64,000 nt of DNA from Ulva prolifera. Lineage: Eukaryota > Chlorophyta > Ulvophyceae > Ulvales > Ulvaceae. Numbering within the stretch: the first letter of the stretch is position 1; the number at the start of each line of letters is the position of its first letter. The position numbers and the translations under genes are program-made. Where the stretch lies: contig CM041198.1 in the NCBI GenBank assembly GCA_023078555.1, forward strand, positions 3,891,354 through 3,955,353. The letters run 5' to 3'. The notes below the pieces were generated by a model. That model was not told the DNA's origin and did no database searches. It saw nothing but the letters and a program-made list of their open reading frames with translations. Shown here piece by piece: positions 10,297 through 20,976 of this stretch.

Positions 10297-11442
10297 TGCG
10301 GCGTACGTGACCCGCGGATAACCCGCGGCCGATCTCAGTTGTTGTGTTTGCCACCATTGCGGCGGGGGCTCGCGAGATTGTTTGGTAGACCTGGCGAATG
10401 CGTCGCCAGAATGCCGTACTTCCTTACTGTTAAAAGAGTTGACGGCTGTCAACCGCTCAGAGAGGATCGCACCCGCTAGCCACCCCGATGATCACTGGCA
10501 TCATTGGCACCAGCCGAGAAGGGGGACATGGAGCCGCAGTTGCAGGTAAATCAAGAAGCGGGGCTTCTTCGTCATTGGAGTTGTCGGGGTCTTGAAAGAT
10601 TGAAGCAGCAGCGGCTTGAATGCCAAGGGCGCTGGACGAGACGGCCTGGACATGCCAGCAAACTGCAGTGAGAACAGAAGAGGCGTGGGCATCAGATTTC
10701 CAAGCATTCCAACAGAGAATAGGAGCTCGGGTTGCTGCGTCGAGCAGTAAACGGAGTCAGGTGGCGAGCTTGTTCACAGCTGCGGCGTCACAATATGCTA
10801 GACTCGAATGATACAGGCACCACGACCATGCTGGCACCAACTCCAGCAAAAGAACACCGCAAGAAGTGCTAGCATCAAGGCTCTATGCTTCTTGTCTTCT
10901 TTTCATCATCACAAGCATACCTGATCACGCGCAAAGCATTAAAGACTGTGTGTCATGCTACAGCGAGATGATCCGATACAGTTGCCTGCACTTGCCCCAA
11001 ACAAGTCAAAATTTTCGGGTAAACTGAGTCCGAGGAGATCTGTACGCTGCAGATTAGTGCTGCATAAGACAATGTCGCTGTCCTTGAGCAGCGCAACCGC
11101 GCCACCCAATCGACACGACCGCTGTGCTGTAGTTCACCGCCATCTGGAATATACACACTACGCCAGACACCGATGCGAAAGTCTAGTATGCAGGGTCCTT
11201 GGCTAGGACACAACACTACTCGCTCAGGCTGGCAGTGCTTTCCCTGCGCCTTCCGCAAACATATGATAGTGCTTTGATGATTTGCAGTAGCTCACCTGCC
11301 CTCGGCATTATACTTTGCACACATGCATTGTGCACCCAAACCTATCCCCGACCACAGATTTGTCAATGTAAAGGTGGTCCACACTAGCACACACAACATA
11401 TGCAAGCACATGGACGTACACGCCAGCAAGTTGCAACAGCAG
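10297..11442. other. Stretch with no recognised gene
   Basis: I see only one short coding candidate here (10620-10811 +). No repeats, RNA genes or conserved protein segments were recognised. Confidence 0.5.
10620..10811 (+). CDS. Small hypothetical ORF
   Basis: An ATG-initiated frame of 63 codons encodes an Ala/Gln/Ser-rich, helix-prone peptide (ends SQYARLE). About 100 bases upstream, a short ATG frame (MEPQLQ) ends at a good donor GTAAAT, so this could be the last exon of a small two-exon gene. No family is recognised. Confidence 0.25.
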   Translation: MPRALDETAWTCQQTAVRTEEAWASDFQAFQQRIGARVAASSSKRSQVASLFTAAASQYARLE

Positions 11443-13900
11443 CTATGAGGACTCTTCCTGCCACGCGTTGGCTGCAGCCTGCGCAGATGCATATTCACCT
11501 GCAACCAGTCTACTCCCAAAACTGCGCCAGTCTGCATTGCCCATGCGGCGATCCAGCAGCCACAGGATCATGTTGCCGATGCAGTACAGGTCGACTTGCA
11601 CAGTCACCTTCGTGCTGCCAAATAGGGCATCGTTCGCCTCTCCCCAGGCTTTAATGTGCGCGTCCTCATCATTCACTTCCCAGTTGAGCGGAGCAGCATG
11701 CTCTAGATCGATGATTCGTGCATGCTGCTGTATGCCTTCACCATTGTGGTCTTGATCACAAATCACAACATTGTCCCATCGCAAGTCACAGTGGATGTAC
11801 TTCAATGTGTGCAAGTGGCAAATGCCCTTCAAAACATGCAAAATGATTCCGTGCCAAGTGAGCTCAAGCGACTCATCCTGACAACCCATGATCATCATGA
11901 CTGGCGTTCCTGCACAATGCTTTCGATCAATCCTGCAGTTTCTATGCATTGCAGCTGGCATGTCACAAGCACAAGCGCCGTGCTAGGAATCAACAAAGCT
12001 GAAAATTTATAACCAATATGAGTCCAGAACCTCCAACATGTGATATGACCATTGGCATTGACGACATATGCGCAACTTCCCACTGCTCGATTTGTGCAAT
12101 CATCGAAGCAGCCAAAGATGGATGGGCACACCCAACGGAGTGAAATCAATGTACGCCGGCCAGCCGTGGTTCAAATGCTTGATGTTGACGGGATGGATGA
12201 TGTATATGCTCGGCCGACTCCGCAGCTCAGTGTACAGAGCCGTCAGCTTTGTCAGCCTTTCTGGACATTGCAGCTGCTGCTGGCTCTCGTGGCTGATGTG
12301 CTTCCGCACCACAGTCCTTGCTCCACCCACTTTGACCTCCACCTTGGAGCGGTGCGGCAAGGCGCCTGCTGTTAGTAATAACGGTGGCTGTGTCGGTGGA
12401 AGACACCTGCTCAAGCGGTACAATATTGCAGCGCTGAGCAAAGCTTTTCGGATGATGATCATGCGTTGGCGTGGGTCAGACATGTTCATCTGTTGTCCTA
12501 AGCGGAGGGTGGAAAGCTTGAAGCCATTCTCCACAGTGGGCCGCAGCACTGCCCAGAATTGCACTCGAGGGCCGCACGCAGTGTAGGCGAGGATGTACTT
12601 CACCTGAAACAGGGCACTACGGACCATCAGCAATGAACAGGGTGGCACCTGGCCAGGTTGGGCAAGCCACACGCACACGCATTTGTCCCCGCAATCCGTG
12701 TGTACCTTGTTCCCATACCTCAACTTGGACCATCGCTGCTGCATCTTGCTCAGTAGCTCAAATTCTGCAACGTTCTGCATCTCTGGGCTTTCCTTCTCCT
12801 CGCCCTTGAAGAGGAGGACCGAAGAGAACAGAAGCACCATGTCAGGCCGATCTCGACTAGTGGTCACAGATGCATCTGACTTGTCGCGAGCACGGCTCCA
12901 TGGTTTGTGGTCTCTCTGATCTTGCAGCAGCAGGTGTAGCATTGGATTTGATATGAGATTGTCCCACATGCCTGTACATGTCCTTCAGTGTCAGGTGCGT
13001 AACATGGAGCAATGACGTCTGATCTATGGGGTCAGTGAAGATGTGGAGCTGCCACAGTACGTCACTGCACATCGGCAACTGCCCTGAGACCTGCAGCACT
13101 GAGTAGACAACAGGCAGTGACAATCTTCACGCATCTGGAAGATCGAGCACACCAATCCACGCGCTTTCTCCTGCCAGATCGTCAAGAAACATTCCGAAGG
13201 CAGCTTGCCCAGCACATAGGCTCAGAGTTTCATCATTGGCCTTTCCTGCCCTGAACATTGCTTTATCTTCTTCTTGGAGCTGTACTGATACTGGCTCCGC
13301 AGCGTCGAACCACGTCTTCAGTAGTCCACTAACCGGCAGCAACAAGCCACTATCCCTGCCTTCCTGCAGCTTGTATAGGCCTTCCAACATGTCAGGTTCG
13401 GGAGGATCCTCATCTTTCAGCAGCGCGCGTGTATCCGTTCCTGCACAACGCCAGAATGGTCACAAGAAGTGACGTAGATACTTCGTACGCTAGCTTGCCG
13501 TTCATTTGCATGCAAGGCCGAAAATAGCCCAGAGACAAGATCGCAGAGCGGCACACCTCGCAGGGTCGACTGGGACAGCTTTTCTGCATAGACCGCATCT
13601 CGTATAAACTATCTCGTTTTGTGATATTACGTCTGAGCTGGAGCAGTGCTTCAAACGTCCAGGAGCAGGCGCACCCAAAGCGCTCGCGACGTTTCCATCC
13701 CAATCGGATCCAGTCAATTTGCGAGCGTGCTCAAACACAGCCTTGAAAGCAGCTTCATCTTTCCCGTGAAGTCCGAGCAAATTCTGCCGAAGCGCCTTAC
13801 TGTTGACAGATAAGAGCTTATCCAAGTCACTGTCATTGGATGGTGGCAGTGGCTGGTCTCCTGCATTTCTGACTGCTGAAACAGAGGTTGCTGACTCCAT
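11443..13900 (-). CDS. Kinase-like protein with an N-terminal nuclease-like segment
   Basis: Six exons keep frame across five GT-AG introns: 13900-13675, 13440-13153, 13083-12968, 12915-12706, 12603-12130 and 11877-11443, giving 582 residues. The C-terminal domain has a kinase catalytic loop HCDLRWDN (467-474) and a metal-site Asp in IDLEHA (495), where DFG reads DLE, so it may still be active. The middle carries PD (234-235) and GEEK (248-251), spaced like a PD-(D/E)xK nuclease core, followed by an ILAYTACGPRVQFW segment. I recall the same order (LFRGEEK, YAACGP-type segment, HRDxRWxN kinase) in uncharacterised algal and oomycete proteins, some grouped with Crinkler-like effectors. Function and substrate are unknown. 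Start and exon joins are by-eye inference. Confidence 0.72.
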
Positions 13901-14377
13901 AAAATATTCAGTGTGGACCAGACCCTGAACACGACAGCAAATCAGCAGAATTCAGACACATGCCGCTCCTCCTTCATACCAGCATTTCAAGATGCTTTAG
14001 AGAACATGGGAGACGATGTAACAGCCTTGACAGGACACTTGCTTACCCTCGCAACATTTGCACATCCACAATGTGCGAACGTAGCGTATGCGAATCGGTC
14101 GTACATGTTCAGCGTTTTTCCCCGTACGCCACGTTCGCTTTCATCGGACTTGAGAGCATTGCTCTGACGAAAGCAAACAAGAAATTCGTAGGGCCAGAGC
14201 ATCGGCAGATCTTGACCTCGATGACATTCAAAGTTGAACGACATTGCGCCCTGCGCATTGTTGACTCTGTGTGCATGGACGCACATCACGACCGCACCGC
14301 CTGTGCAAAGCCAACACAACGTGCTGCTGTAGCGGTGTCGGCCCCATAAAACACCTTTAGACGTGCAGGGCTCACAG

Positions 14378-14731
14378 TCACGACATGGTACGAAATCCTT
14401 GACTAGCTGGCGCTCGATCTTGGGCGCTGGGCCGCCCTCTGCGGCCTTCGAGGTGACCGTGGAGACAACTACGGAGGAGCATCAGATCTTCGTGGAGCAC
14501 AGGAAGGGCCGGCTTGACGTGGGCAGCGCTTGCCTGCTCTGCCTCATTCTTCTTGCAGGATTGGCGCATACCAGTGCTGAGATGGTGCTCATCTGTCGCC
14601 TGTCCCTGCGGTCTGTCCTGGGCGTGCACACCGATGTTGGGCCAGGCCAAAAATTGTTGAACGGCGGCAACGCTCAGCACACTGAGTAGCGCGCAGATGC
14701 ACACCACACAGCCAACTGCCTCGCCGATCAT
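14378..14731 (-). CDS. Hypothetical protein with hydrophobic N terminus
   Basis: An ATG frame of 117 codons starts MIGEAVGCVVCICALLSVLS, which reads as a signal peptide or membrane anchor. The rest is hydrophilic and rich in His, Arg and Gln. An overlapping plus-strand frame of similar length exists, so coding on this strand is uncertain. No family is recognised. Confidence 0.25.
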   Translation of the reverse strand: MIGEAVGCVVCICALLSVLSVAAVQQFLAWPNIGVHAQDRPQGQATDEHHLSTGMRQSCKKNEAEQASAAHVKPALPVLHEDLMLLRSCLHGHLEGRRGRPSAQDRAPASQGFRTMS

Positions 14732-15482
14732 GCCTGGGAATCGACATGTGCTAATGAGGTCGTCGTCCCGCTGTCACACGTTCGGCTGCATCACGGCGCT
14801 GCTTGAGGTGCCGCAGGATGGCCATCAGGCGTCCCGCGAGCATGACCTACAGGTGGAGGACGTGCCGCGCAGGGGCCGCTAGCTCTGCCTTGTGCCGGGT
14901 GTGTTCTGGGCTGAGATGGCTGCAGCGGGTGCGATGGCTGGGCCATGATGTGCGTTCAGCCGCCCGGGCCGTGCGTGTAGTGGGGTTCAAGCCCCAGCAA
15001 CTGCGTCGCTGCTGCCGCAGCCTGGGCTGGGTGTGTGCGCGGGAGTTTTGTTTGCATGCGCGCAGGTGAGGGTGTTGCCGTGCGATACAACGACAGAGTC
15101 GGACAGGCGGATAGCTCCGCAGGGGGGAAATGCACCAGAGCAGCAACGCCACCGGATGTCGCGTCTGGGCGTGGCTTGTGGGTGCAGTGCACACGCCCGG
15201 CCATGTTCTGCGCCAGACCTGTGTGCTGAAGGGTGCTCATCACGCTGTGCCGTGCCCCCGCGCTCCTATTCGTGCCATGCGTGCGGCCCCTGCAATGCTA
15301 CTCACCTCTCCGAATCTGACCTGTTCTATCATGGGAGGACTCTCCGGGCTGCAAGCCCATGCATGGGTCATCAGGCACCACCATTTGCAGGGGCTGCGTA
15401 TATCTGGCTGTGTGGCTTGGTCCTTGAAACGCTGCCATGGCAGCGATACTATTACTACGGCAGCCATGGCAGCGATACTATA

Positions 15483-15514
15483 CTACTCGCGATGCGTATA
15501 CGTATCGCGAGTAG
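15483..15514. repeat. Near-perfect 32-bp palindrome
   Basis: The two halves pair at 15 of 16 positions (arms CTACTCGCGAT and ATCGCGAGTAG, centre GTATAC). Just upstream, two copies of CCATGGCAGCGATACTAT lie about 30 bp apart (from 15437 and 15466). Confidence 0.85.
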
Positions 15515-16049
15515 AAGCTCGAGCTCGTCCGCGGGTCAGTAATTGATTCAACAGCTGACTCGCCCAAGCGCGTCTCAGCATCCCGGGATGACCTTCACGT
15601 TCCCGAGGCGCCCAGCCGCAGGCGGCAGTGCAGCAGCCCGCGCAACCCGCGCAGCGTTCCTCGTATACTATTACAGCTAGTCCATCGAAGCTCCCGAGAT
15701 TTGCTCCGACACCGGGGCCCACGCCACGCCCCGTTACGCCGCAGCGGCTGAAATCGTTTTCATAATGTACAATATTGGCCAATCTGGGCGTGCGGTCGAG
15801 GACCCGAGGCATGCATTTGCTGAGATTCGAATGATTGATCACGGTCGGAATGACTCGAAAAGGGCACTGCAGCTGATCCCGGAATGTTTGGATACCCGAG
15901 AGTGTTGCCTCGCGGTGTGCACACTTCACGACGCCGCCGCGACCTGTGCCGCGGCGAGACATACGTGTCGCAGCTGCAGCGACATCGAGGTATCGGTACC
16001 TTGCAGCGACGCCGGCGCAGATCCAGGAGATACTCATAAACCCCGTCTA

Positions 16050-16391
16050 CTACGTAAAGTAAAGTAAAAGTAAATCTGAATTTACTGAGCCGTATCCTAT
16101 TGGACATTGACAACTCCGAATTAACGGGACCACATATGCCGAAGGGGTAAACCACCTGGAAACCCCCCTCAGACGACCGTACGCAACTCACAGGGCCTCC
16201 TGTGCTAAACGAGGTGGTCACGTACGGCCGTTTCGATTCCCCAAAGCGCACGCAGAATCGAACCCACGACCTCCTGAAACGGAGGGGGTAGCTTTTAATC
16301 CGTCCTCAACCCATTGGACCCGGGGGGGGGGGGGGGGGGGGTCCGTCCTCAACCCATTGGAGTCCGTCCTCAACCCATTGGACCTCTACGT
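16050..16391 (-). mobile_element. tRNA-related SINE, most complete copy
   Basis: Read on the minus strand, the element starts with a tRNA-like head holding a strong B box (GGTTCGATTCT). It continues through a body found elsewhere in the window (ATATGTGGTCCCGTTAA, TCCAATAGGATACGGC) and ends in a TTTAC-type simple tail. CTACGTA occurs at both ends (16050-16056 and 16385-16391) and is a plausible target duplication. The head end also carries a G20 tract and extra copies of a 20-bp unit. Related copies lie at 32569-32716, 33950-34030 and, weakly, 23278-23333. The A box is only weakly matched. Confidence 0.7.
16301..16382. repeat. Three copies of a 20-bp unit around a G20 tract
   Basis: CCGTCCTCAACCCATTGG occurs three times, with 20 consecutive G residues (16322-16341) between the first and second copies. 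This looks like local duplication at the SINE head. Confidence 0.85.
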
Positions 16392-16859
16392 AGATGCGAG
16401 GTAGTAGCATCGAGCGTGACCGCCCGGGCCCGGGAGGGCGCCCGCGTCGTCACTTCTGTGATGCCAAACTTGGCAGCTAGCTAGCGCTTGTCGACTCCAG
16501 TTTGCAAACACATTCGGGCTGTTAACAGCCAGGTTTGAGGTGTCTGATCAGACTGACCATGGGGCAGTCCGCCATGCCAGCCCCGAAATGCAACAGGTCA
16601 TTGGCTTGTGTGGCACCTGGAGGAGTGCCACGTGTAAATGTTGTTGTTGATGGCTGCTATTTGTCATGCTGTGCGGCTCCAAATCGCCCCAAAAATCATC
16701 ATTTTCAATTGCAAGCCTGGGCTGTGCAACCTTCCTGGCACGCAAAAGCAACACCCCGAATAGCATTCCCACTGAGGTTGCAACACATGTGTTGTCTGAA
16801 TTGGCTTCCTCAAGGCCAAATGTCCAGCATGCTGCATCTCCCAATTCCACCCGACCATA
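16392..16859. other. Stretch with no recognised gene
   Basis: The sequence lies between the SINE and the inverted LINE fragment. Open frames on both strands are short and show no conserved segment. Confidence 0.5.
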
Positions 16860-17178
16860 ACCCCTGCTCTCGAGAGATGACAAGCCCAGACTTCCGATAC
16901 ATGTCCGCATTGTCCCGCTGCAACAACACTGACAACACCCGCAGCGCCCACTGGACAAACGCGTCTTTGGAGATGCGCCCACTGGCAGCGGCCACATCCC
17001 CCAACTGACCGACAAACCTCACGGCAGCCTTGCCCATGAAGCCACGTGTACACGATTGGACTGCAAACGGAACAAACCGGAATGCGGCATGGTCAGGCAC
17101 GTCCCGCCGGAAGCGGTCCCGCTTCCTGTCCTCCGCCCGCTCCGCAGTCGCACCCGTCTCCCGCGCGCAGCGGCCACA
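16860..17178 (-). mobile_element. LINE fragment (copy 3), truncated at both ends
   Basis: On the minus strand this reads PDHAAFRFVPFAVQS followed by MGKAAVRFVGQLGD and ends near GLVISREQGL, matching the other two LINE tails. The 3' untranslated part seen in those copies is missing here. It ends about 60 bp upstream of the first recognisable exon of the glutamate-cysteine ligase gene, in the opposite orientation. Confidence 0.75.
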
Positions 17179-17241
17179 TTACATATGGCAATTCACAGCA
17201 CGGCACACACTGAGAACGTTCCATGGCGGTGCCGTGTGCAG

Positions 17242-20218
17242 GATCGGCACAGAGCACGCGAAGGTCGCTTTCAACAAGGCTGACTCGACCAGAGCCACGT
17301 ATCAAGATATACGCCACATCTTGGAGCAAGTCGTTGTGAGGCATGGCTGGGAGGCCATCACGGAGGTGTGCGTTTGCAGTGGCTCCGTGGCACACGCAAC
17401 TGCTGGCGCCCACCTGTGTTCAAGTCATACATGTTCGGCTGCGGAGAGAATCTAATGTTGTGACATGTGGTATCTGTTGGCTTAGATACGCGCGTATCTA
17501 AGCGCTTGGTTGTTACAGACTCGCTGGTGCACACGACCACTTGACTGGCCCACAATGAAAATGGATCAACCATGCATGTGGTATATACGTATATATTAAT
17601 GTGAATCCACGTGTACTGGTGACGGAACAGTTCTCAGAGGAGCAATGTCAACTAGAATTGGAAAACTGCAGCTCACTGCCGTTGGCACTGTGGTGACCTG
17701 TCATATGCATGCATGCTGCAGTAGTACTAGTGGCCACACACATCCCACAGGCAACTTGAATGCCACAGGCATATGAGGTCAGAGTGGCGGTGCCCAGATT
17801 GCAGAGCCTGCAATCCTTCAGCGTCAGTGTGGCTACAGGGGGATCAAGTCATTGGCTGCCGATTCGACGGTCAGAGCATAACGATCGAGGGCGGCGGCCA
17901 GGTGGAGCTCTCGGGGCGGCCTCTGCGCAATCTGCACCAAGTGCGGCAGGAGGTCGGCACCAGTACCTGAGTACTCACCTGCAGCAGGCACGCCCACACG
18001 CATCTTCTGCATGCATGGTGCTCAGTTCGAAGGATTCGGCTGACTGCCCATCTAGACACTGTGTCCATCTCGACAACGGGTATATATAGGCCACATGAGC
18101 ATTGCGCCAGCCCAGGACAGGCCCAGGAGAAACTTATACAGCGTTGCGCCGGCCCAGGATCACAAGCTTAAGCCCGTTTTTCGGTCAGATGTGTATACCT
18201 ATACTGCACATACTGCAGCTGCTCTGATATCGCCGGTTTGGCCGGAGTGGTCACAGAAAAATCAGCCTTTCCTGCTCCCCACAGGCACAGCCCGGGCGGT
18301 TGGCGCCACACATACACGCCTTGCATGCTTACGGCCCGCAACTGCAAGCTGCCCTGATTGGCAGTCTCAGCCAGGGTTCTTCACAACGCAGCGGGCGGGT
18401 TGGCATAGCAGGCATGCAGTTGCACCTGCTCGCCCTCCGTGGCGAGACACTTCGTAGGAACACATGTGTTCCTGTACAGCCGAGCCGCCCAGGTGCACCA
18501 TGCACTGTGCGCCACCGTAGTGGACTAGCTATGTAGTCCTGCAGACTCTCGGATGTATGCCGGCAGGCACAACACGTGCCGCCAGCCGCTACCGGAGAAC
18601 TGCCACCGAGGGAAACCCCTAGTAGCTGTCAAGGTGCTGTGTGGAGTGTAGGTGCGAGCGATCGGAGCTGAAGCCGGGGTGCGGTGTGTCGGCAGCGGCA
18701 CCGACCCGGCGACGCCAGCCGCGGACGTCGCGTTCGTGCCGATGCAGCGCTACCGCATCCTCGAGAGCACCTCGCCCGCGCCGCCGCGCCGGAGCAGCCG
18801 TTTGCAGCCGGCCAGGAGTTCCTGCTCAACACCGCATCGACGCAGGTCTGCTCCAGCCCCTCGCGATCGGTGGGGAGAGCCTGCGCTTGTCACGAAGGTT
18901 GGCCTTGACTGGTCCCCCAATACCGCAAGGGGATCGATCCCTGTAGCCCTATCCGGAGCTTTCTGGGATGCCTGCAGCCTTGATAGTGCACAACGTAAAC
19001 GTAGGCCAGCGGAGTCTGTGTTTACGCGGTGCTATCTCAATTTCCAGATGGCGTTTGAGTCCAAACAATTTTGTACTGACACATGTGCTACACCACTGCA
19101 TTCACATGTGTACAACGCAGAGCTCTGGTACTGGTCCCCGTACCGTGGCCCCACCGAGACCCCTATGCCCTCGCAGGTCAACCTCGACTACTCCTCCGAG
19201 GCGGACATGGTCGACAAGCTCCGCATCGGCCTCGCCCTCCAGCCCGCGGCCACCGCGCTGTTCTCCAACTCCTCCATCCGCCACGGCCGCGAGGGCCCGC
19301 ACGCGTGCTGGCGCAGCGAGGTCTACCTCCACCTTGATGCTGCGCGCTGCGGCATGCTGCCGTTTGTGTTCTCCGAGGGCTTTGGGTTTGATGCGTACGC
19401 GCGCTGGGCGCTGGAGGCGCCGCTGATGCTCGTGCACCGCGGCGGCGCGGAGATCGACTGCCACGGCAGCGGCCGTCGCTTCCGGGACTTTGCCGCTGGG
19501 GATGTCCCGATGCTGCATGGTGTGCGCATGATGCGTGATGCACACATATGCATGATATGCATGATGCACGGTACCTGTGTACTATCTAGTCTAGCGGCTC
19601 CCCGCAGTCCGGTGGCTTGCAGTGCTGCTGACCGAGCCATTCAATGTCCACGCTCTGCACATCATCAGGAGGAATCATGGCGGATCAGATTGTTCAACAA
19701 GTTGTGGGTATCATGACTGATCAGTTGTTGTGCACACGTGTTGCGCATGTGGCGCTCCGGCATCGTATGGGTTGCCTGTCGGCCATGCCTGTATCTTGCA
19801 AGATACAATTGAAGCTGTGCAGACTAGTCGATTCTGTAGTATTAGTACTAGTAGTGGTTGTCCAATTGCCAAGATGACGCCTGCACTTCAGTGCTTAGGC
19901 TGCAAAGGTACTCTGGCGAGACAATGGACCGTGTCGTGCGGTATGCATGGGTGGACACATGTGCATGAGCCTGCAGGAGAGGTCGCGACGATCGGCGACT
20001 TTGCCGACCACCTCGGCACGCTGTGGCCAGAGGTGCGCCTGAAGCAGTTTCTGGAGATGCGGGGTGCGGACTGCGGCTCGGAGGCGCTGATTGCCGCGTT
20101 GCCCGCGCTGTGGGTGGGCGTGCTTTATGATGCCACAGCACGCGCCGAGTGTCTGCGCCTTATCGGAGGCTGGACTGTCAAAGACATGGCCGCACTGCGA
20201 CAGCAGGTACCCCTCCCC

Positions 20219-20262
<44 letters not shown>

Positions 20263-20976
20263 GTATCATCTTGTACATTTGATGCTCCTGAGAATATGTG
20301 CACCTCGGCAGTCGGTGAGCCTCACTGACCATGGAGGCCTGGAATGCATGCAATTTATCACGTTATAACTTGAAGAAATACTTCCGGATCTCTCGGCCGA
20401 GTCCACGTGGAGGTGCACTGGCACGTCGGTATCCAAAGGACGTCCCCGGCCGCATGCTAAACTGCCAGCTCCTCTTGCTCACGGTGGGTAGAGTCCATGA
20501 TGGAGCAACCAGAACTGCCGGTAACGCCGGGGGGAGTTAATGGTCAGTCCGTACAGCTGAAGCGCCTGAGTTCACACATGATCAATCGATCCGCAACGCT
20601 CGTGTGAGAGCCTGATCTCTGCACATGTGCTCTCTCACAAACCACCAAAGCCGCCCGCCCCGCTTGTCACAGAGACCAGATGCATGTACCCCATGCATGC
20701 GTGCATCTCACGGCCCGCCTCCCTCTCCTGCTGCAGGTCCCGCTGACCGGCCTCCGCACTGTCGTGAACGGCATCGCGCTCTCGGAGGTGGCGGCTGAGA
20801 TGGTGCGCATCTCACACGGCGGCCTCCGCCGCCGCGGCCTCGGGGAGTCGCTGTACCTGGACCCCCTTGACGAGGTCGTCGCGGCAGGAGAGTCACCTGG
20901 AGATGCCGCAGCACGCCTCTTCCGCACGGAGTGGGGGGGCCGCGTCGGGCCGCTGCTGCAGCACATGGAGCTGTGA
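17242..20976 (+). CDS. GSH1: Glutamate-cysteine ligase, plant type (5' end not found)
   Basis: The enzyme makes gamma-glutamylcysteine from glutamate and cysteine with ATP, the first and rate-limiting step of glutathione synthesis, in plastid or cytosol. Recognisable exons are 17242-17365 (RIGTEHAK), 17839-17952 (SITIEGGGQVELSG), 18652-18845 (VPMQRYRIL and LLNTASTQ), 19177-19519 (VNLDYSSEADM, GMLPFVFSEGFGF), 19977-20206 (WPEVRLKQFLEMRGAD) and 20737-20976 (VPLTGLR to stop). Segment order matches the plant/alphaproteobacterial GCS2 family. The two parts of the third exon are in different frames with no credible intron between them, so that exon holds an indel or a sequence error. The N-terminal exon and transit peptide are not located; a LINE fragment lies just upstream. 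A C41 tract follows the fifth donor. Confidence 0.93.
20220..20260. repeat. Poly-C tract (41 C) inside an intron
   Basis: 41 consecutive C residues follow 13 bp after the donor site of the fifth recognised exon of the glutamate-cysteine ligase gene. It is the longest homopolymer in the window. Confidence 0.95.

Larger units (their letters stand above)
13901..16049. other. Stretch with no confident gene
   Basis: Only a short minus-strand frame with a hydrophobic start (14378-14731) and a near-perfect palindrome (15483-15514) stand out. The remaining open frames are overlapping, lack recognisable domains and look like chance frames of GC-rich DNA. Confidence 0.4.

Noticed and set aside
16245-16320. 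Possible tRNA gene on the minus strand
   Set aside because: A B box is present, but the anticodon arm and acceptor stem do not fold cleanly. The segment is the head of a dispersed repeat, so it is a SINE and not a functional tRNA.
19895-20353. Minus-strand frame with a polyglycine stretch
   Set aside because: It is antisense to a glutamate-cysteine ligase exon and crosses the C41 tract.
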